DNA of 64,000 nucleotides from JBAZWE01 sp041660545 (lineage in GTDB: Bacteria; Actinomycetota; Thermoleophilia; BMS3ABIN01), in contig JBAZWE010000001.1 of the NCBI GenBank assembly GCA_041660545.1, positions 1 to 64,000 on the forward strand, written 5' to 3'. Below the pieces are notes generated by a model. It was not told the DNA's origin. It saw nothing but the letters and a program-made list of their open reading frames with translations, and made no database searches. Shown in pieces: positions 8,801 through 16,878 of the stretch (within the stretch, counting starts at the first letter, position 1; every line of letters starts with the position of its first letter). The position numbers and the translations under genes are program-made.

Positions 8801-9859
8801 GTGCGCCGTTTGTTGATATTACTGCTGGCGGGACTGGTGACATCGCTGCTGTTCGTGGCGCCGGCCAACGCCGTCAAGACGGGCTCCGAGTTCCCGCCGG
8901 GCATCTGGAGGGGCAAGGCCGTCTGGACCGGCACCATCACCAATGGCACTGTGACCGTTTACGTCGCCGGTGCCGGCATCATCGATTTCGAGATGACCGT
9001 CGCTCCCGACGGCACGGTGACCGATGGCGATTATATCCTCCACTCCACCAATATCAATGAGGATATTGCCGGCGTCGGCCCGGTGACCGCTTCGGTTGCC
9101 GCCATGGGAAATATGACGGGCACCGGCGCCATGGTCACCGGTAACGGCAATTTCAACATCAAGATCATCTCCTGGCCGCTGCCTATCGCCCCGATGGAAT
9201 TCGGCGAAAGCGGAGGCAGCCTGGGATTCTATCCGGCGACCGCCTCCTGTACCTTTGTGCAGGGAGACATGGCGGAGCTGGCGCGGGACGTCCAGCAGGC
9301 CGCCGGTTTCAGCACCAGCATCAAGGCGCCATTTACGGCCACCCGCATCAGCGCCCCGGGGGAGAAGGGCAGCCAGTCGTGGGATGATAATTACGTGGAA
9401 CTGGTCACCGCCATGGAGACCCTCGCCAGTCAGCCCAAACCGGCGATCCAGGACGTCAAGGACCTGGCGAACAAGGTCGACCTGTTCAACGTCAACCTGG
9501 TGAAGTCTTCTACCTGCAGCGATACCCCCAAGAACCTGCAAAAAGGCAAACAGCCATACAATTATTTTCTGGAGAAGTTCAGCCAGCTGATGACGAAGAT
9601 CCTCAGCGATCCGTCGGGCTACACCGGGGCCGACATCTCCGACCTGCTGATGATAGCGGTACACATCGGCGCCGTGGGTTCGGCGGCGCCTGACGACGCC
9701 GCTGCCCAGCAGCTGGAAGCATCCTTCAAACAGGTACTGGGCCAGAAGCTCCAGGCGGATATCGCCGCCAACGACACGACCGACATCACGATAATCTATA
9801 TCGCGGCGGCGCAGGCGGGCTTCACCGAGCTGGCGGCGCAGGCGAAGGCGGCGCTTTAG
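8801..9859 (+). CDS. Secreted protein, unknown function
   Basis: A 352-residue protein with a signal peptide (MRRLLILLLAGLVTSLLFVAPANA, cleavage after ANA). The next 130 residues are beta-rich and Gly/Thr-rich (GIWRGKAVWTGTITNGTVTVYVAG...). The C-terminal half is helical and ends in an Ala-rich segment. The GTG start at 8801 has GGAAAGGA about 8 nt upstream. The stop codon directly abuts the next start, so it is co-transcribed with the following lipoprotein. The family is not identified. Confidence 0.7.
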   Translation: MRRLLILLLAGLVTSLLFVAPANAVKTGSEFPPGIWRGKAVWTGTITNGTVTVYVAGAGIIDFEMTVAPDGTVTDGDYILHSTNINEDIAGVGPVTASVAAMGNMTGTGAMVTGNGNFNIKIISWPLPIAPMEFGESGGSLGFYPATASCTFVQGDMAELARDVQQAAGFSTSIKAPFTATRISAPGEKGSQSWDDNYVELVTAMETLASQPKPAIQDVKDLANKVDLFNVNLVKSSTCSDTPKNLQKGKQPYNYFLEKFSQLMTKILSDPSGYTGADISDLLMIAVHIGAVGSAAPDDAAAQQLEASFKQVLGQKLQADIAANDTTDITIIYIAAAQAGFTELAAQAKAAL

Positions 9860-10294
9860 ATGGGGCGGCTGAATTCGGTAAATAAGCTGCTGTTGCTGAT
9901 GCTGCTCTTGTCATTGGCGGCGGTTGCCGGATGCGGCGGTGACAGTGGAACCTCCGGCGGCGAAGAGGTGGCGGGCACGCCCATCGAGGCGGGGCTGCCA
10001 GGCATAACGCTGCTGAAGCCGGCGGCTTCGGGCGCGGGTGAAGTACCGTCGTTCGCATGGTCGGCGGTGGACGGCGCCGTCACCTACCGCCTGGTGGTTA
10101 TCGATGCCGACAGCAAGCCGCTGTGGTCCTGGGCGGGCAAGGAGACCAGCGTCAACCTGGGTGGCCTGCCTGACGCGCGGCCTGACGACATATCCGGGCC
10201 GGTCATCACCCCGAACAGCAGCTGGAGCGTGGTCGCATTCGGCGCGGACGGCAAGCCGGTAGCCGTGAGCGTGATCCGGCCGGTGTCACCCTGA
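9860..10294 (+). CDS. Lipoprotein, unknown function
   Basis: A 144-residue protein starting at the base after the upstream stop (TAGATG). It has a hydrophobic signal and lipobox VAGC (Cys near residue 25), a short Gly/Ser linker, then a beta-rich domain (EVPSFAWSAVDGAVTYRLVVIDAD) that resembles a fibronectin-type-III-like strand pattern. It is probably translationally coupled to the 352-residue secreted protein and partners it at the cell surface. Confidence 0.65.
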   Translation: MGRLNSVNKLLLLMLLLSLAAVAGCGGDSGTSGGEEVAGTPIEAGLPGITLLKPAASGAGEVPSFAWSAVDGAVTYRLVVIDADSKPLWSWAGKETSVNLGGLPDARPDDISGPVITPNSSWSVVAFGADGKPVAVSVIRPVSP

Positions 10295-10368
10295 CCGGTA
10301 AACAGCCGCCGGGTTCCCGAAATGGATTTGCTCAATATCGCAGGGTCGACAAACTTAAAAAGCTTATC

Positions 10369-10908
10369 TTGTTGTTTGTTATCTGCTCGATCCTGCCAGC
10401 GGCGCTGCTGTTCTCAGGCTGTGGTGACAGTCAGGACCAGACGGCAGCCCCGGCGCATAATCAGTCCGCGGCCGCTGACTCAAACACATCATCAAAGACG
10501 GCGGCTGCCGGCGCTGGTAGCAGTGCGACCGGAGCGGGAGACTGTTCGGTAGTCGACGGACAGCAGGCGGCGGCGGCGCTGGGCGGCACCTTCGTGGGTT
10601 CGAAAGAGATCCCCAACCCGCCAGCCAACCAGGTACACTGCACGCTCAATGTGAAAATCGAGGGCACAGAAAAAGTCTTCGTTATCTGGCAGATGCCGGC
10701 CGAGGACTATGCGGATCTGAAGTCTTTTGAAGAGGATCCCGTCACTGACGTCACCGGTGTCGGCGATAAGGCGTTCATCACCTTCCATCCCAACGAGCAG
10801 AGATACGACATGGCGGCGGCGAAGGCGGGCAAGTTCACGGTCGAGGTGACCGGGGACGATCAGGGGCAGGTCAAGCAGCTGGTGAGTCTTATCATCTCGC
10901 AGTACTAG
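10369..10908 (+). CDS. Lipoprotein with unclear start
   Basis: The frame encodes a lipoprotein: hydrophobic LLFVICSILPAALLFSGC (lipobox FSGC), an Ala/Ser/Thr-rich linker, then a compact domain of about 120 residues with two Cys (GDCSVV...VHCTLNV) resembling DUF3558-type actinobacterial lipoproteins. The TTG at 10369 omits the basic residues (VDKLKKLI) encoded just upstream, which look like a genuine signal-peptide n-region. An ATG at 10322 lies in another frame, so a one-base indel near 10343 is possible. The gene ends in a 3-bp overlap with the end of the convergent DsbA remnant. Confidence 0.6.
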   Translation: MLFVICSILPAALLFSGCGDSQDQTAAPAHNQSAAADSNTSSKTAAAGAGSSATGAGDCSVVDGQQAAAALGGTFVGSKEIPNPPANQVHCTLNVKIEGTEKVFVIWQMPAEDYADLKSFEEDPVTDVTGVGDKAFITFHPNEQRYDMAAAKAGKFTVEVTGDDQGQVKQLVSLIISQY

Positions 10909-11085
10909 ATTTTCAGCGTGGCGATGGCTTCCTGGAACGCCGCGTACGGCTGGCAGCCGACGATGCGGTGGGTGCCGTTGATGACGTACGTCGGCACGGC
11001 GTGGATGTCGAGCATACGGGCGATCTCGTCCTGGGCTTCGACCTCGGCCCTGAAGCTTCCGTTCTCAGTCTGGCGTTCCATGTCA
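10905..11085 (-). pseudogene. DsbA-family (FrnE-like) oxidoreductase, C-terminal remnant
   Basis: The minus strand encodes ...FRAEVEAQDEIARMLDIH followed by AVPTYVINGTHRIVGCQPY and a terminal AFQEAIATLKI. This is the C-terminal thioredoxin-fold signature of DsbA/FrnE-type proteins: cis-Pro in VPT, then VIN...GxQP. The homology stops near 11085, and the N-terminal part with the CxxC centre is missing. The break marks the left edge of the accessory region that runs to the tRNA-Leu. Confidence 0.65.
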
Positions 11086-11156
11086 TAGGGGTACAGGCAT
11101 AGCGCGTTACTACTCTCTTCGCGATGGTTTTTGCGTTAGCTCGTGAACCCCATGCC

Positions 11157-11441
11157 CTAGGTCGCAAACCTTTCTATACAGGTATAACCCGCAACTTGCG
11201 ATTGCGCCAGGTACGCTGCCCCGGGCGGGACCTCAAACGTTACGACACCGCTAACCCTGGGGAATACCAAACTCGTAACCTGCCTGTTGGCAGAGCCTGA
11301 ACAAAAGGCGCGTGTTGTTGGTTGTGAAGTCGAGATTCGCTTAGTGCTCACTTCTCGAAGAGTATGCTCGACTTGCGTGAAACACAAGCGATAAGCTGCA
11401 AGCTTACCTCTTACCTCCGCACCGTAGAACCGTCGTCGCAC
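11157..11441 (-). CDS. Hypothetical protein, doubtful
   Basis: A 94-residue frame overlapping the end of the next gene by 31 bp. Its C-terminal part (PRVSGVVTFEVPPGAAYLA) reads like a beta-rich protein segment, but no ribosome binding site or family is evident. It may be the displaced tail of a decayed gene. Confidence 0.25.
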   Translation of the reverse strand: MRRRFYGAEVRGKLAAYRLCFTQVEHTLREVSTKRISTSQPTTRAFCSGSANRQVTSLVFPRVSGVVTFEVPPGAAYLAQSQVAGYTCIERFAT

Positions 11442-11863
11442 TGATAGGTAATAGGTGCCGAAGGATTGGACGGATCCACAAAACCAGAACAGCGGATTGG
11501 CGCCGGCCGCTGCGGTTCAGGGTTTACTGGCGCTTGCGAAGAAGATTCGGTGTAAGATGCTGCCCGTAACGCCGCCTGGCTCGCAGCCTCAGCTTCTCTT
11601 GCGGCCTGTATAGCAGCCTCTCTCTCAGCTCTCTCCTGCGCCTCCATCTCTGCCGCTTTGGCTGCCACGCAAGCCGTCCTTGCGCACTCCTCGAGGATTT
11701 CAGCACCTATATTAGTTAGACTGGCAGTCTGTAACCCATCCATTCCCATCGCGATTTCGGCAGCGGCGTTATTGCTGGCGACGCCAGCATGATATATCCC
11801 GAGGAACAACCCCAGCACCACCAGGATCAAGACGATGAATCCAATTTGCTTACGGCTCCGCAA
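11411..11863 (-). CDS. Membrane-anchored Ala/Glu-rich protein
   Basis: A 150-residue protein. I place the start at the TTG at 11863 because GGGGAGG lies 7 nt upstream on the minus strand; a longer frame from 12028 reads through integrase-tail sequence. One membrane segment (QIGFIVLILVVLGLFLGIYHAG) is followed by an Ala/Glu-rich coiled-coil-like stretch (residues 55-100) and a C-terminal part with two Cys (IRCSGF...YQCDDGS). Unknown function. Confidence 0.5.
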   Translation of the reverse strand: MRSRKQIGFIVLILVVLGLFLGIYHAGVASNNAAAEIAMGMDGLQTASLTNIGAEILEECARTACVAAKAAEMEAQERAEREAAIQAAREAEAASQAALRAASYTESSSQAPVNPEPQRPAPIRCSGFVDPSNPSAPITYQCDDGSTVRR

Positions 11864-12028
11864 ACAATGACCTCCCCAGATGAATAGGAACGGTAGCTTC
11901 CCAATGCGGTTTACATAATTGCATGATAATAATAATGTTAAATAGGCATTTATGTCAATTGATTGAGAGGAAGTCCGTATCTTCGAAGCCCAACGGCATT
12001 GATGGCACGGCCTCAACTCTTTGCTCAC

Positions 12029-12186
12029 TTCAAGGCCTTCCGTGAGCTTCTTCTGGTCTGAATTATTCTTCTGTGTGTCGCCGGATGTGTCGCCGGAGTC
12101 AGAGGGACCAACTATGGTGGTTGCAGAAGTGTCATAATGCTGGTCGGAAAGCGGGATGGAGGTGAGGTGAGTTAATAGGGCGCGTT
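12029..12186 (-). pseudogene. Probable tyrosine-integrase C-terminal remnant
   Basis: An open minus-strand frame without a start reads LLTHLTSIPLSDQHYDTS, then SDSGDTSGDTQKNNSDQKK. The THLT element and the SGDTSGDTQ tail resemble the C-terminus of phage-type tyrosine recombinases, in which THLT follows the catalytic Tyr. Here that Tyr is replaced by Leu and the rest of the enzyme is missing. I identify this from motif memory only. Confidence 0.35.
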
Positions 12187-12260
12187 AGGGTGGCGAGCCC
12201 AGGGAAATCAATGGTGAAGTTTAAAGTAACAAGATTAGGTGGATATATTGAATGTCGATC

Positions 12261-13457
12261 TTACAGAGAATCAGGAACAGGCGGGATTATCGTATCCAAG
12301 GCCTCCTGCGCTTTTTCACGAACTACGGGATTATCATCGCGAACGGCTTTCGAGAGAGATCCTGCGGCGGGAACTCCTATAGTGACAAGTATGCTTTTGA
12401 CCTCTTCTCGAAAAAATTCATCATTGTCTGATAAAGCTTCGACTAGAGGTTCTACACTAAAAGTACCCATCCTAGTCAAAGATTTTTTGGCCGCAATCAC
12501 CACCGCGCTGTCTGAGTCATTCCTCATGCAATTAATGACATATGGAATGGTCTCTGTTTCCCGGATTTCTCCTAACGCCTTACACGCCCCAACCCGTACT
12601 CTAGCGCTTTCGTTGGAAAGGGCTGCTATTAGCGGATCGATGGAGGCTGGTTTATTCTCAATCAATTTTCGGAGCGCGTCCTGGTAAGAACAATCGTCAA
12701 TTTCCTTGAAACTCGAGATTAGATTATCAAAATAGTGTTCATCATATTTTAGGATCTCTCTCCAAGCTTCGTTCGTTCGCACATAGTTGCGGTTATAGGC
12801 GATGTTGTAAACAATTTTAGCGTTCCAGACAGTTGAGACGGCAACTATTACGGAGGCAATTGTAAAGGGCAAATGATTAAACAGTAGTGCTTTAAATGAA
12901 AAAATAGCACCGGAAAAAAAAGTACCATAACTAAGAGCGAGGCAAAGTAAGGCCAGGCCAAAAAAAGTACTAAAGGTCATCAACGTGTAACTATTGCTTT
13001 TAAAGACCTCACGAAGCCTTTTAAGTCTATGAGCTTCCCTAATCGCTGCGTGGCCGGATGTATCGATCAACTGAAAAGACAATTCGTGTCGCTTCTGCTT
13101 CTCGCGAAATTCGGCAATGGCGTTTTCCCAGCCCAGGAAATTTCTCACTGCCCATGGCTTAGTAACAGCATTTTCCAAAAGACGAAAGTAACCGACCAGC
13201 CTGATTATCGTGATAGATTTATCAAAGAATATCCACCAGAAAGGAATGATGATGGTCAATGGGAATAAATAAATAATCCCTGGAGATATAAGATCGGTCA
13301 AGGTACCGTATTTACTACCGAGGCCGAGAAGCACGCCTGTTGCTGTGACCGAGAAGGTAAGGAATGTGACCTGACATTTCTTCAGATCCCGCAGCTCTTG
13401 TCGCAAAGCATTGTATTCTACGAAGACAAGTTCCCTATCTATCATAATTATGCTCAC
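12261..13457 (-). CDS. Membrane protein with C-terminal HEAT repeats
   Basis: A 398-residue protein. Two hydrophobic helices lie at about residues 29-50 and 56-78, and a second pair at 155-180 and 190-215. The C-terminal 130 residues form HEAT/PBS-lyase-like repeats (DPLIAALSNESARVRVGACKALGE, VEPLVEALSDNDEFFREEV), a protein-interaction scaffold. The start is GTG at 13457 or the ATG four codons later. The A/T-rich composition differs from the core genes, consistent with transfer. A sensing or scaffolding role is only inference. Confidence 0.65.
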   Translation of the reverse strand: MSIIMIDRELVFVEYNALRQELRDLKKCQVTFLTFSVTATGVLLGLGSKYGTLTDLISPGIIYLFPLTIIIPFWWIFFDKSITIIRLVGYFRLLENAVTKPWAVRNFLGWENAIAEFREKQKRHELSFQLIDTSGHAAIREAHRLKRLREVFKSNSYTLMTFSTFFGLALLCLALSYGTFFSGAIFSFKALLFNHLPFTIASVIVAVSTVWNAKIVYNIAYNRNYVRTNEAWREILKYDEHYFDNLISSFKEIDDCSYQDALRKLIENKPASIDPLIAALSNESARVRVGACKALGEIRETETIPYVINCMRNDSDSAVVIAAKKSLTRMGTFSVEPLVEALSDNDEFFREEVKSILVTIGVPAAGSLSKAVRDDNPVVREKAQEALDTIIPPVPDSL

Positions 13458-13920
13458 TGTGCATACAGGGTACCCTTTGATAAAGAAGCAGAATGTGAAT
13501 CAAACGAATTTAATGCTATTAAAGGAAATATAAATTGTCAATCATCCAACAAAAGGATACTGAAAGAAATTGTGGGATAGTACTTAGTAAACGCGTCAGG
13601 CTGTGAACCCACCCCGTTAGGGTATAGGCACAGCGGTTCAGCGCTTTTTCCCCGGTTAGGGTCGCAAGCCAAGTGGTCATTTGATTGGGGTTCGCCAAGG
13701 CAAGAGTATAATTCCAAGCGGCCTATAGATTCTTTGAGGGGGGCGGGTGCAAATTTACAAATGGATTGTAATATTGGTCTGCAATATTGCAAAATGAATT
13801 AATAAATTCTAGCCACTTATTGTAAGCGGCCAATTTGAAGGAAACTATTGCGTCGCGTTGAAATGTTTCCTATAATGATAATGTTTCCCATATGGGAAAC
13901 AGATAAATAATAGGAAACAT
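13458..13920. other. Intergenic region with toxin-antitoxin control and a flanking repeat
   Basis: No credible gene is seen. The right end holds the promoter and operators of the AbiEi-like gene. The middle holds the 14-bp CGTTAGGGTATAGG (13615-13628), found again at 15838-15851, and the motif GGTTAGGGTCGCAAGCC at 13654-13670. Confidence 0.5.
13848..13920 (+). promoter_or_regulatory. Promoter and nested operators of the AbiEi-type operon
   Basis: TTGCGT (13848-13853) and TATAAT (13871-13876) are spaced 17 nt. A perfect 20-bp palindrome TGTTTCCCATATGGGAAACA (13882-13901) covers the expected transcription start. It is nested inside a second inverted pair, ATGTTTCCTAT (13863-13873) and ATAGGAAACAT (13910-13920). 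The last half-site abuts the ATG and contains the AGGA ribosome binding site. This is a typical layout for autorepression. Confidence 0.7.
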
Positions 13921-14985
13921 ATGCTTAGCGAAAAAGACATTATTGAACGTATAAAGCTAGACGCACAGGCACTTATTCCGGTGGATTGGGCTCGCCTTGA
14001 GATTGACAAAACATTTCACCGACCTGCTTCGGTCAAAGCGGATCTGATTTTTAAGTTATCAACGAATAATGAGTCCGTTCACATGTTGGCAGAGGTCATT
14101 GCCAGATCCGCACGCGCAGTCTTCATGAATAAAATCGATCAGGTCAGGAAGTCAGCGAACCTGTGTGGCGCTCTTCCGCTAATAGTCGCACCTTATTTGA
14201 ACGCGGAAGAAAGATCTCTATGCCACGACCACCAAGTTTTTTTCCTGGATCTTTCAGGTAATCAATGGATTTCATTCGAAGGATTCTTAATCGAGCGCGA
14301 GGGCTTTGTGAATCAGTTTCCGGAGACGAGGGGAGAAAGAAATCCGTTTGCTGATAAGGCATCGCTTATCATCCGGGAGCTGATCGCAAATTATGGTGAA
14401 ATGCGCGGCGTGCGGGAGTTGGCTGAACTTCTCAATCTGAGCCCGGGCTTTGTTTCAAAGATAGCAGCCGAGCTGGAAGAACGCAGTTACGTCCTCAAAT
14501 CGCTGGACGGTTTGCGGCTAATAAATCCCAAAGAGCTGATAACCGACTGGGTGAGTCACTATAACATCAGGAATAACAGGCAGCAGAGATACTTTTTACC
14601 GGTAATCAGCACTGAAGAGGTTTTGAAAAGGATCAGAGAGTTGGACCTTCCAGAATCAGGATATGCACTTTCAGTTCAGGCCGGGGCGAGCCTCATTCAT
14701 AGATATGCTGCATATGATGTGGTTCACATCTATGTGTCGGATGATGAAATGCAAAATCGGTTTTTAAAACCCCTTCAACTGCAGTCGGTTGAGCGTGGCG
14801 AAAATGTCATCCTGATGAAACCAAAATATATTAATTCTGTGTTCTACGGGTCCAGGAAAAAAAGTGGTCTTAACGTTGTATCCGATCTTCAGCTTTATCT
14901 GGACCTTTACCATTACCCAAAGCGCGGACGCGAGCAGGCGGAAAAAATTTATGAACTTAATCTTGCGCCGAAATTTAAGGATTAG
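13921..14985 (+). CDS. AbiEi-family type IV antitoxin-like protein
   Basis: A 354-residue protein. Residues 1-115 form an alpha/beta domain with a restriction-nuclease-like look (ADLIFKL...HMLAEVIARSARAVF). A winged helix follows at about 150-205 (GVRELAELLNLSPGFVSKIAAELEERSYV), then a C-terminal domain matching AbiEi-type antitoxins. AbiEi proteins repress their own operon and counteract a nucleotidyltransferase partner. The next gene, 3 nt downstream, is such a partner. Four GTTTCC/GGAAAC half-sites around the promoter support autoregulation. Confidence 0.7.
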   Translation: MLSEKDIIERIKLDAQALIPVDWARLEIDKTFHRPASVKADLIFKLSTNNESVHMLAEVIARSARAVFMNKIDQVRKSANLCGALPLIVAPYLNAEERSLCHDHQVFFLDLSGNQWISFEGFLIEREGFVNQFPETRGERNPFADKASLIIRELIANYGEMRGVRELAELLNLSPGFVSKIAAELEERSYVLKSLDGLRLINPKELITDWVSHYNIRNNRQQRYFLPVISTEEVLKRIRELDLPESGYALSVQAGASLIHRYAAYDVVHIYVSDDEMQNRFLKPLQLQSVERGENVILMKPKYINSVFYGSRKKSGLNVVSDLQLYLDLYHYPKRGREQAEKIYELNLAPKFKD

Positions 14986-14988
14986 ACG

Positions 14989-15816
14989 ATGGCTGACCAA
15001 CAAATCGAAGCCCTGCTCCGGGCACTGATACCGATACGATCGTATCTAACTGACGGTACCCTTGTTATTTGTGGAGGATGGGTTCCGATTATCTTTCAAC
15101 GATATATTATTTCGGAGGAAGGGCAGCCTGCTTTGCACACGGCAGATGTTGATGTTGTGGTCGCAAAAAGTCTGGCTTATGAAAAACGTCCCAGCTTGCG
15201 GCGTCTCCTGCTAGTAGATGGTTTTATAGAAGATATTGTTGGTGATGCGAATCCGCCCGCATCATGTTTTAGAAAAGAGGTAGGGGAGGTTAAGATCGAA
15301 TTGGAGTTTCTGACTCCGCTCAGTGGCGCACGGGACCATGAAACAAAAAAAATTCAGGAGGATCTTTCAGCACAGGCATTACGTTACAGCGATCTTCTGC
15401 TTGAGGACCCCATGCCCGTAAGAATCGTTGAGGTAATAGATGAGGTCGCAGAAGAATTCGAATTCTTCGTTCCCAGGCCGGCAGCTTTTATTTTCCAGAA
15501 AGGCCTGGCCGTTGTGAAACGAAAGGATCGACTAAAAAAAGCCAAAGATCTCTACTATATATTTGATGTACTTGCTGGCTATCCAGGATTCGCCAGTGAG
15601 ATTGAAAAAGGAATGCATAAGTTCAAACAGGACCGATCCTCCTGGTTCAGCCGGTTTGTAAATAACCTGACTGAATATTTCCTCGATGATGGAGCGACTG
15701 GACCGGGGATGATAGCAGAGCAACGACCTGCAGGTGCCTATCAAACACTCAACGATGCCCAACTGGAACAGTATTGTCGGCGCGTCATAGCTGAATTTAT
15801 AAGAAGCGTTTCTTGA
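14989..15816 (+). CDS. Nucleotidyltransferase-fold toxin-like protein
   Basis: A 275-residue protein with the nucleotidyltransferase signature: GG at residues 29-30 (VICGGWVPII) and the metal-binding pair DVD at 53-55 (HTADVDVVV). It resembles the AbiEii/GSU2403-like group, in which such enzymes act as toxins by modifying RNA or protein with nucleotides. AAGGA lies 7 nt before the ATG and the gap to the upstream antitoxin-like gene is 3 nt, so the two form an operon. Whether it is toxic is inferred from the pairing. Confidence 0.7.
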   Translation: MADQQIEALLRALIPIRSYLTDGTLVICGGWVPIIFQRYIISEEGQPALHTADVDVVVAKSLAYEKRPSLRRLLLVDGFIEDIVGDANPPASCFRKEVGEVKIELEFLTPLSGARDHETKKIQEDLSAQALRYSDLLLEDPMPVRIVEVIDEVAEEFEFFVPRPAAFIFQKGLAVVKRKDRLKKAKDLYYIFDVLAGYPGFASEIEKGMHKFKQDRSSWFSRFVNNLTEYFLDDGATGPGMIAEQRPAGAYQTLNDAQLEQYCRRVIAEFIRSVS

Positions 15817-15837
15817 TGTGATAGTAAACTGCGAGCG

Positions 15838-15851
15838 CGTTAGGGTATAGG
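15838..15851. repeat. 14-bp direct repeat flanking the toxin-antitoxin operon (right copy)
   Basis: CGTTAGGGTATAGG here is identical to 13615-13628. The two copies bracket the AbiEi/nucleotidyltransferase operon. Confidence 0.6.
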
Positions 15852-15907
15852 ACTAATTGTTAGGCCGTACACCCGCTTAGATAAAGGAAAAATTGAATAT
15901 TGCCAGG

Positions 15908-15955
15908 AAAAGAAATTGGCCCCTCATTGCCCGAAGATCAGGCAAATAAGGGGCC
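15908..15955 (-). terminator. Intrinsic terminator of tRNA-Leu
   Basis: On the minus strand a long stem with arms GGCCCC...GGCAA and its complement (15918-15931 with 15941-15955) is followed by a U-rich run (AATTTCTTTT). It lies directly downstream of the tRNA gene. Confidence 0.75.
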
Positions 15956-15965
15956 ATAATAATTC

Positions 15966-16053
15966 TGGTGTCGGAGGCCGGACTTGAACCGGCATGAGCC
16001 TGAGCTCACTAGGCCCTCAACCTAGCGCGTCTACCAAATTCCGCCACTCCGAC
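15966..16053 (-). tRNA. tRNA-Leu (anticodon GAG)
   Basis: An 88-nt tRNA including an encoded CCA. The acceptor arms GTCGGAG/CTCCGAC pair perfectly. The anticodon stem CTAGG/CCTAG encloses the loop TTGAGGG, giving anticodon GAG. There is a long variable arm (TGAGCTCAGGCTCA) as expected for leucine, and a standard T-loop GGTTCAAGTCC. It lies at the right edge of an island-like region and is a plausible integration target, although no duplicated 3' end was found. Confidence 0.95.
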
Positions 16054-16389
16054 GAGGGATGGTTGGGCTTATTGCCCGAGATTGAATTATAGGTAAAGCG
16101 CCTGCAGTGAGCAAGACGGGCTGATGTAGTAGACGTCTCGGCTTGTTTTGGCCTCCTGGCCAATGCTCAGCCTTGAGAGGAATAGAGCCGAAATCGATCT
16201 CGGACTCTGTAGATACTTGAAAAACTCTCAACATTATCGAGAGAAATTGCCTGGTCGCAGAACGCGGCAATATTCATCAAATGCAAAGACCCACTCCAGC
16301 GAGAATTCTATATTAGGATGACACACAAGTTTGGATGAACCCATAACATCCTCATCCACCACATCGACAACCAGACATACGAAAAAACT

Positions 16390-16515
16390 CTGCTGAATCA
16401 GGTCAATTTTATAAGACGCTGCCAAAGAAATTGCGTAATCAGGCCAAGCTCGCTGTACGTGATGAGTATACGTTCGATTTCCTGGAGTTGGGCGAGGACC
16501 ATGGTGAACGGGAGT
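16390..16515 (+). pseudogene. YhcG/DUF1016 PDDEXK-nuclease remnant
   Basis: The plus strand reads QFYKTLPKKLRNQAKLAVRD followed by EYTFDFLELGEDHGEREFERA. This matches the linker and start of the nuclease domain of YhcG/DUF1016 proteins (the usual form is ...TLP...DPY.FDFL.L...ERELE.AL). The frame loses similarity on both sides, so only about 40 residues survive. It is decayed mobile or defence-associated DNA beside the tRNA. Confidence 0.5.
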
Positions 16516-16557
16516 TCGAGCGGGCCATTGTCTACAGACTTACGACTCACAGACTCA

Positions 16558-16866
16558 CTAAACGGCTTCAGAACGCTTTATTACCTCTTGTTCGAGTCGG
16601 TCGCCCAGCGTGTCAGTTGCGACATCCAGGTCGTACTCGTTCTGAAGTCCAAGCCAGAATTGAGCGGAAGAGCCGAAATACTTTGCCAGCCTGAGCGCGG
16701 TGTCGGCCGTAATGCGGCGTTTTCCAAGGACGATTTCATTTATGCGGCGTGGAGGCACACCGATGTTCAGTGCTAATCGGTTCTGGCTTAAGTCCATTGG
16801 TTTCAGGAACTCTTCCAGCAACACTTCTCCCGGATGAACAGATTTGAGTTTGTTCTTTTTTGCCAT
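16558..16866 (-). CDS. higA: HigA-family antitoxin
   Basis: A 102-residue DNA-binding antitoxin of the VapI/HigA type. It begins with the family hallmark HPGEVLLEEFLKPM (residues 11-24) and has an HTH (SQNRLALNIGVPPRRINEIVLGKRR at about 27-51) followed by TADTALRLAKYFG. It lies 12 nt downstream of the toxin gene, in the toxin-first order typical of higBA. It should neutralise HigB and, with it, repress the operon. Confidence 0.9.
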   Translation of the reverse strand: MAKKNKLKSVHPGEVLLEEFLKPMDLSQNRLALNIGVPPRRINEIVLGKRRITADTALRLAKYFGSSAQFWLGLQNEYDLDVATDTLGDRLEQEVIKRSEAV

Positions 16867-16878
16867 TTCCAGATTCCC

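Noticed and set aside
11150..15865. Integron attC sites suggested by repeated GTTAGGG/GTTAGGC motifs
   Set aside because: The motifs do not fit GTTRRRY with a matching RYYYAAC partner at the right distance, no foldback arms were found, and there is no integron integrase.
15900..16053. Duplicated tRNA 3' end marking an att site
   Set aside because: I searched the left flank by eye for a copy of the tRNA-Leu 3' sequence and found none.
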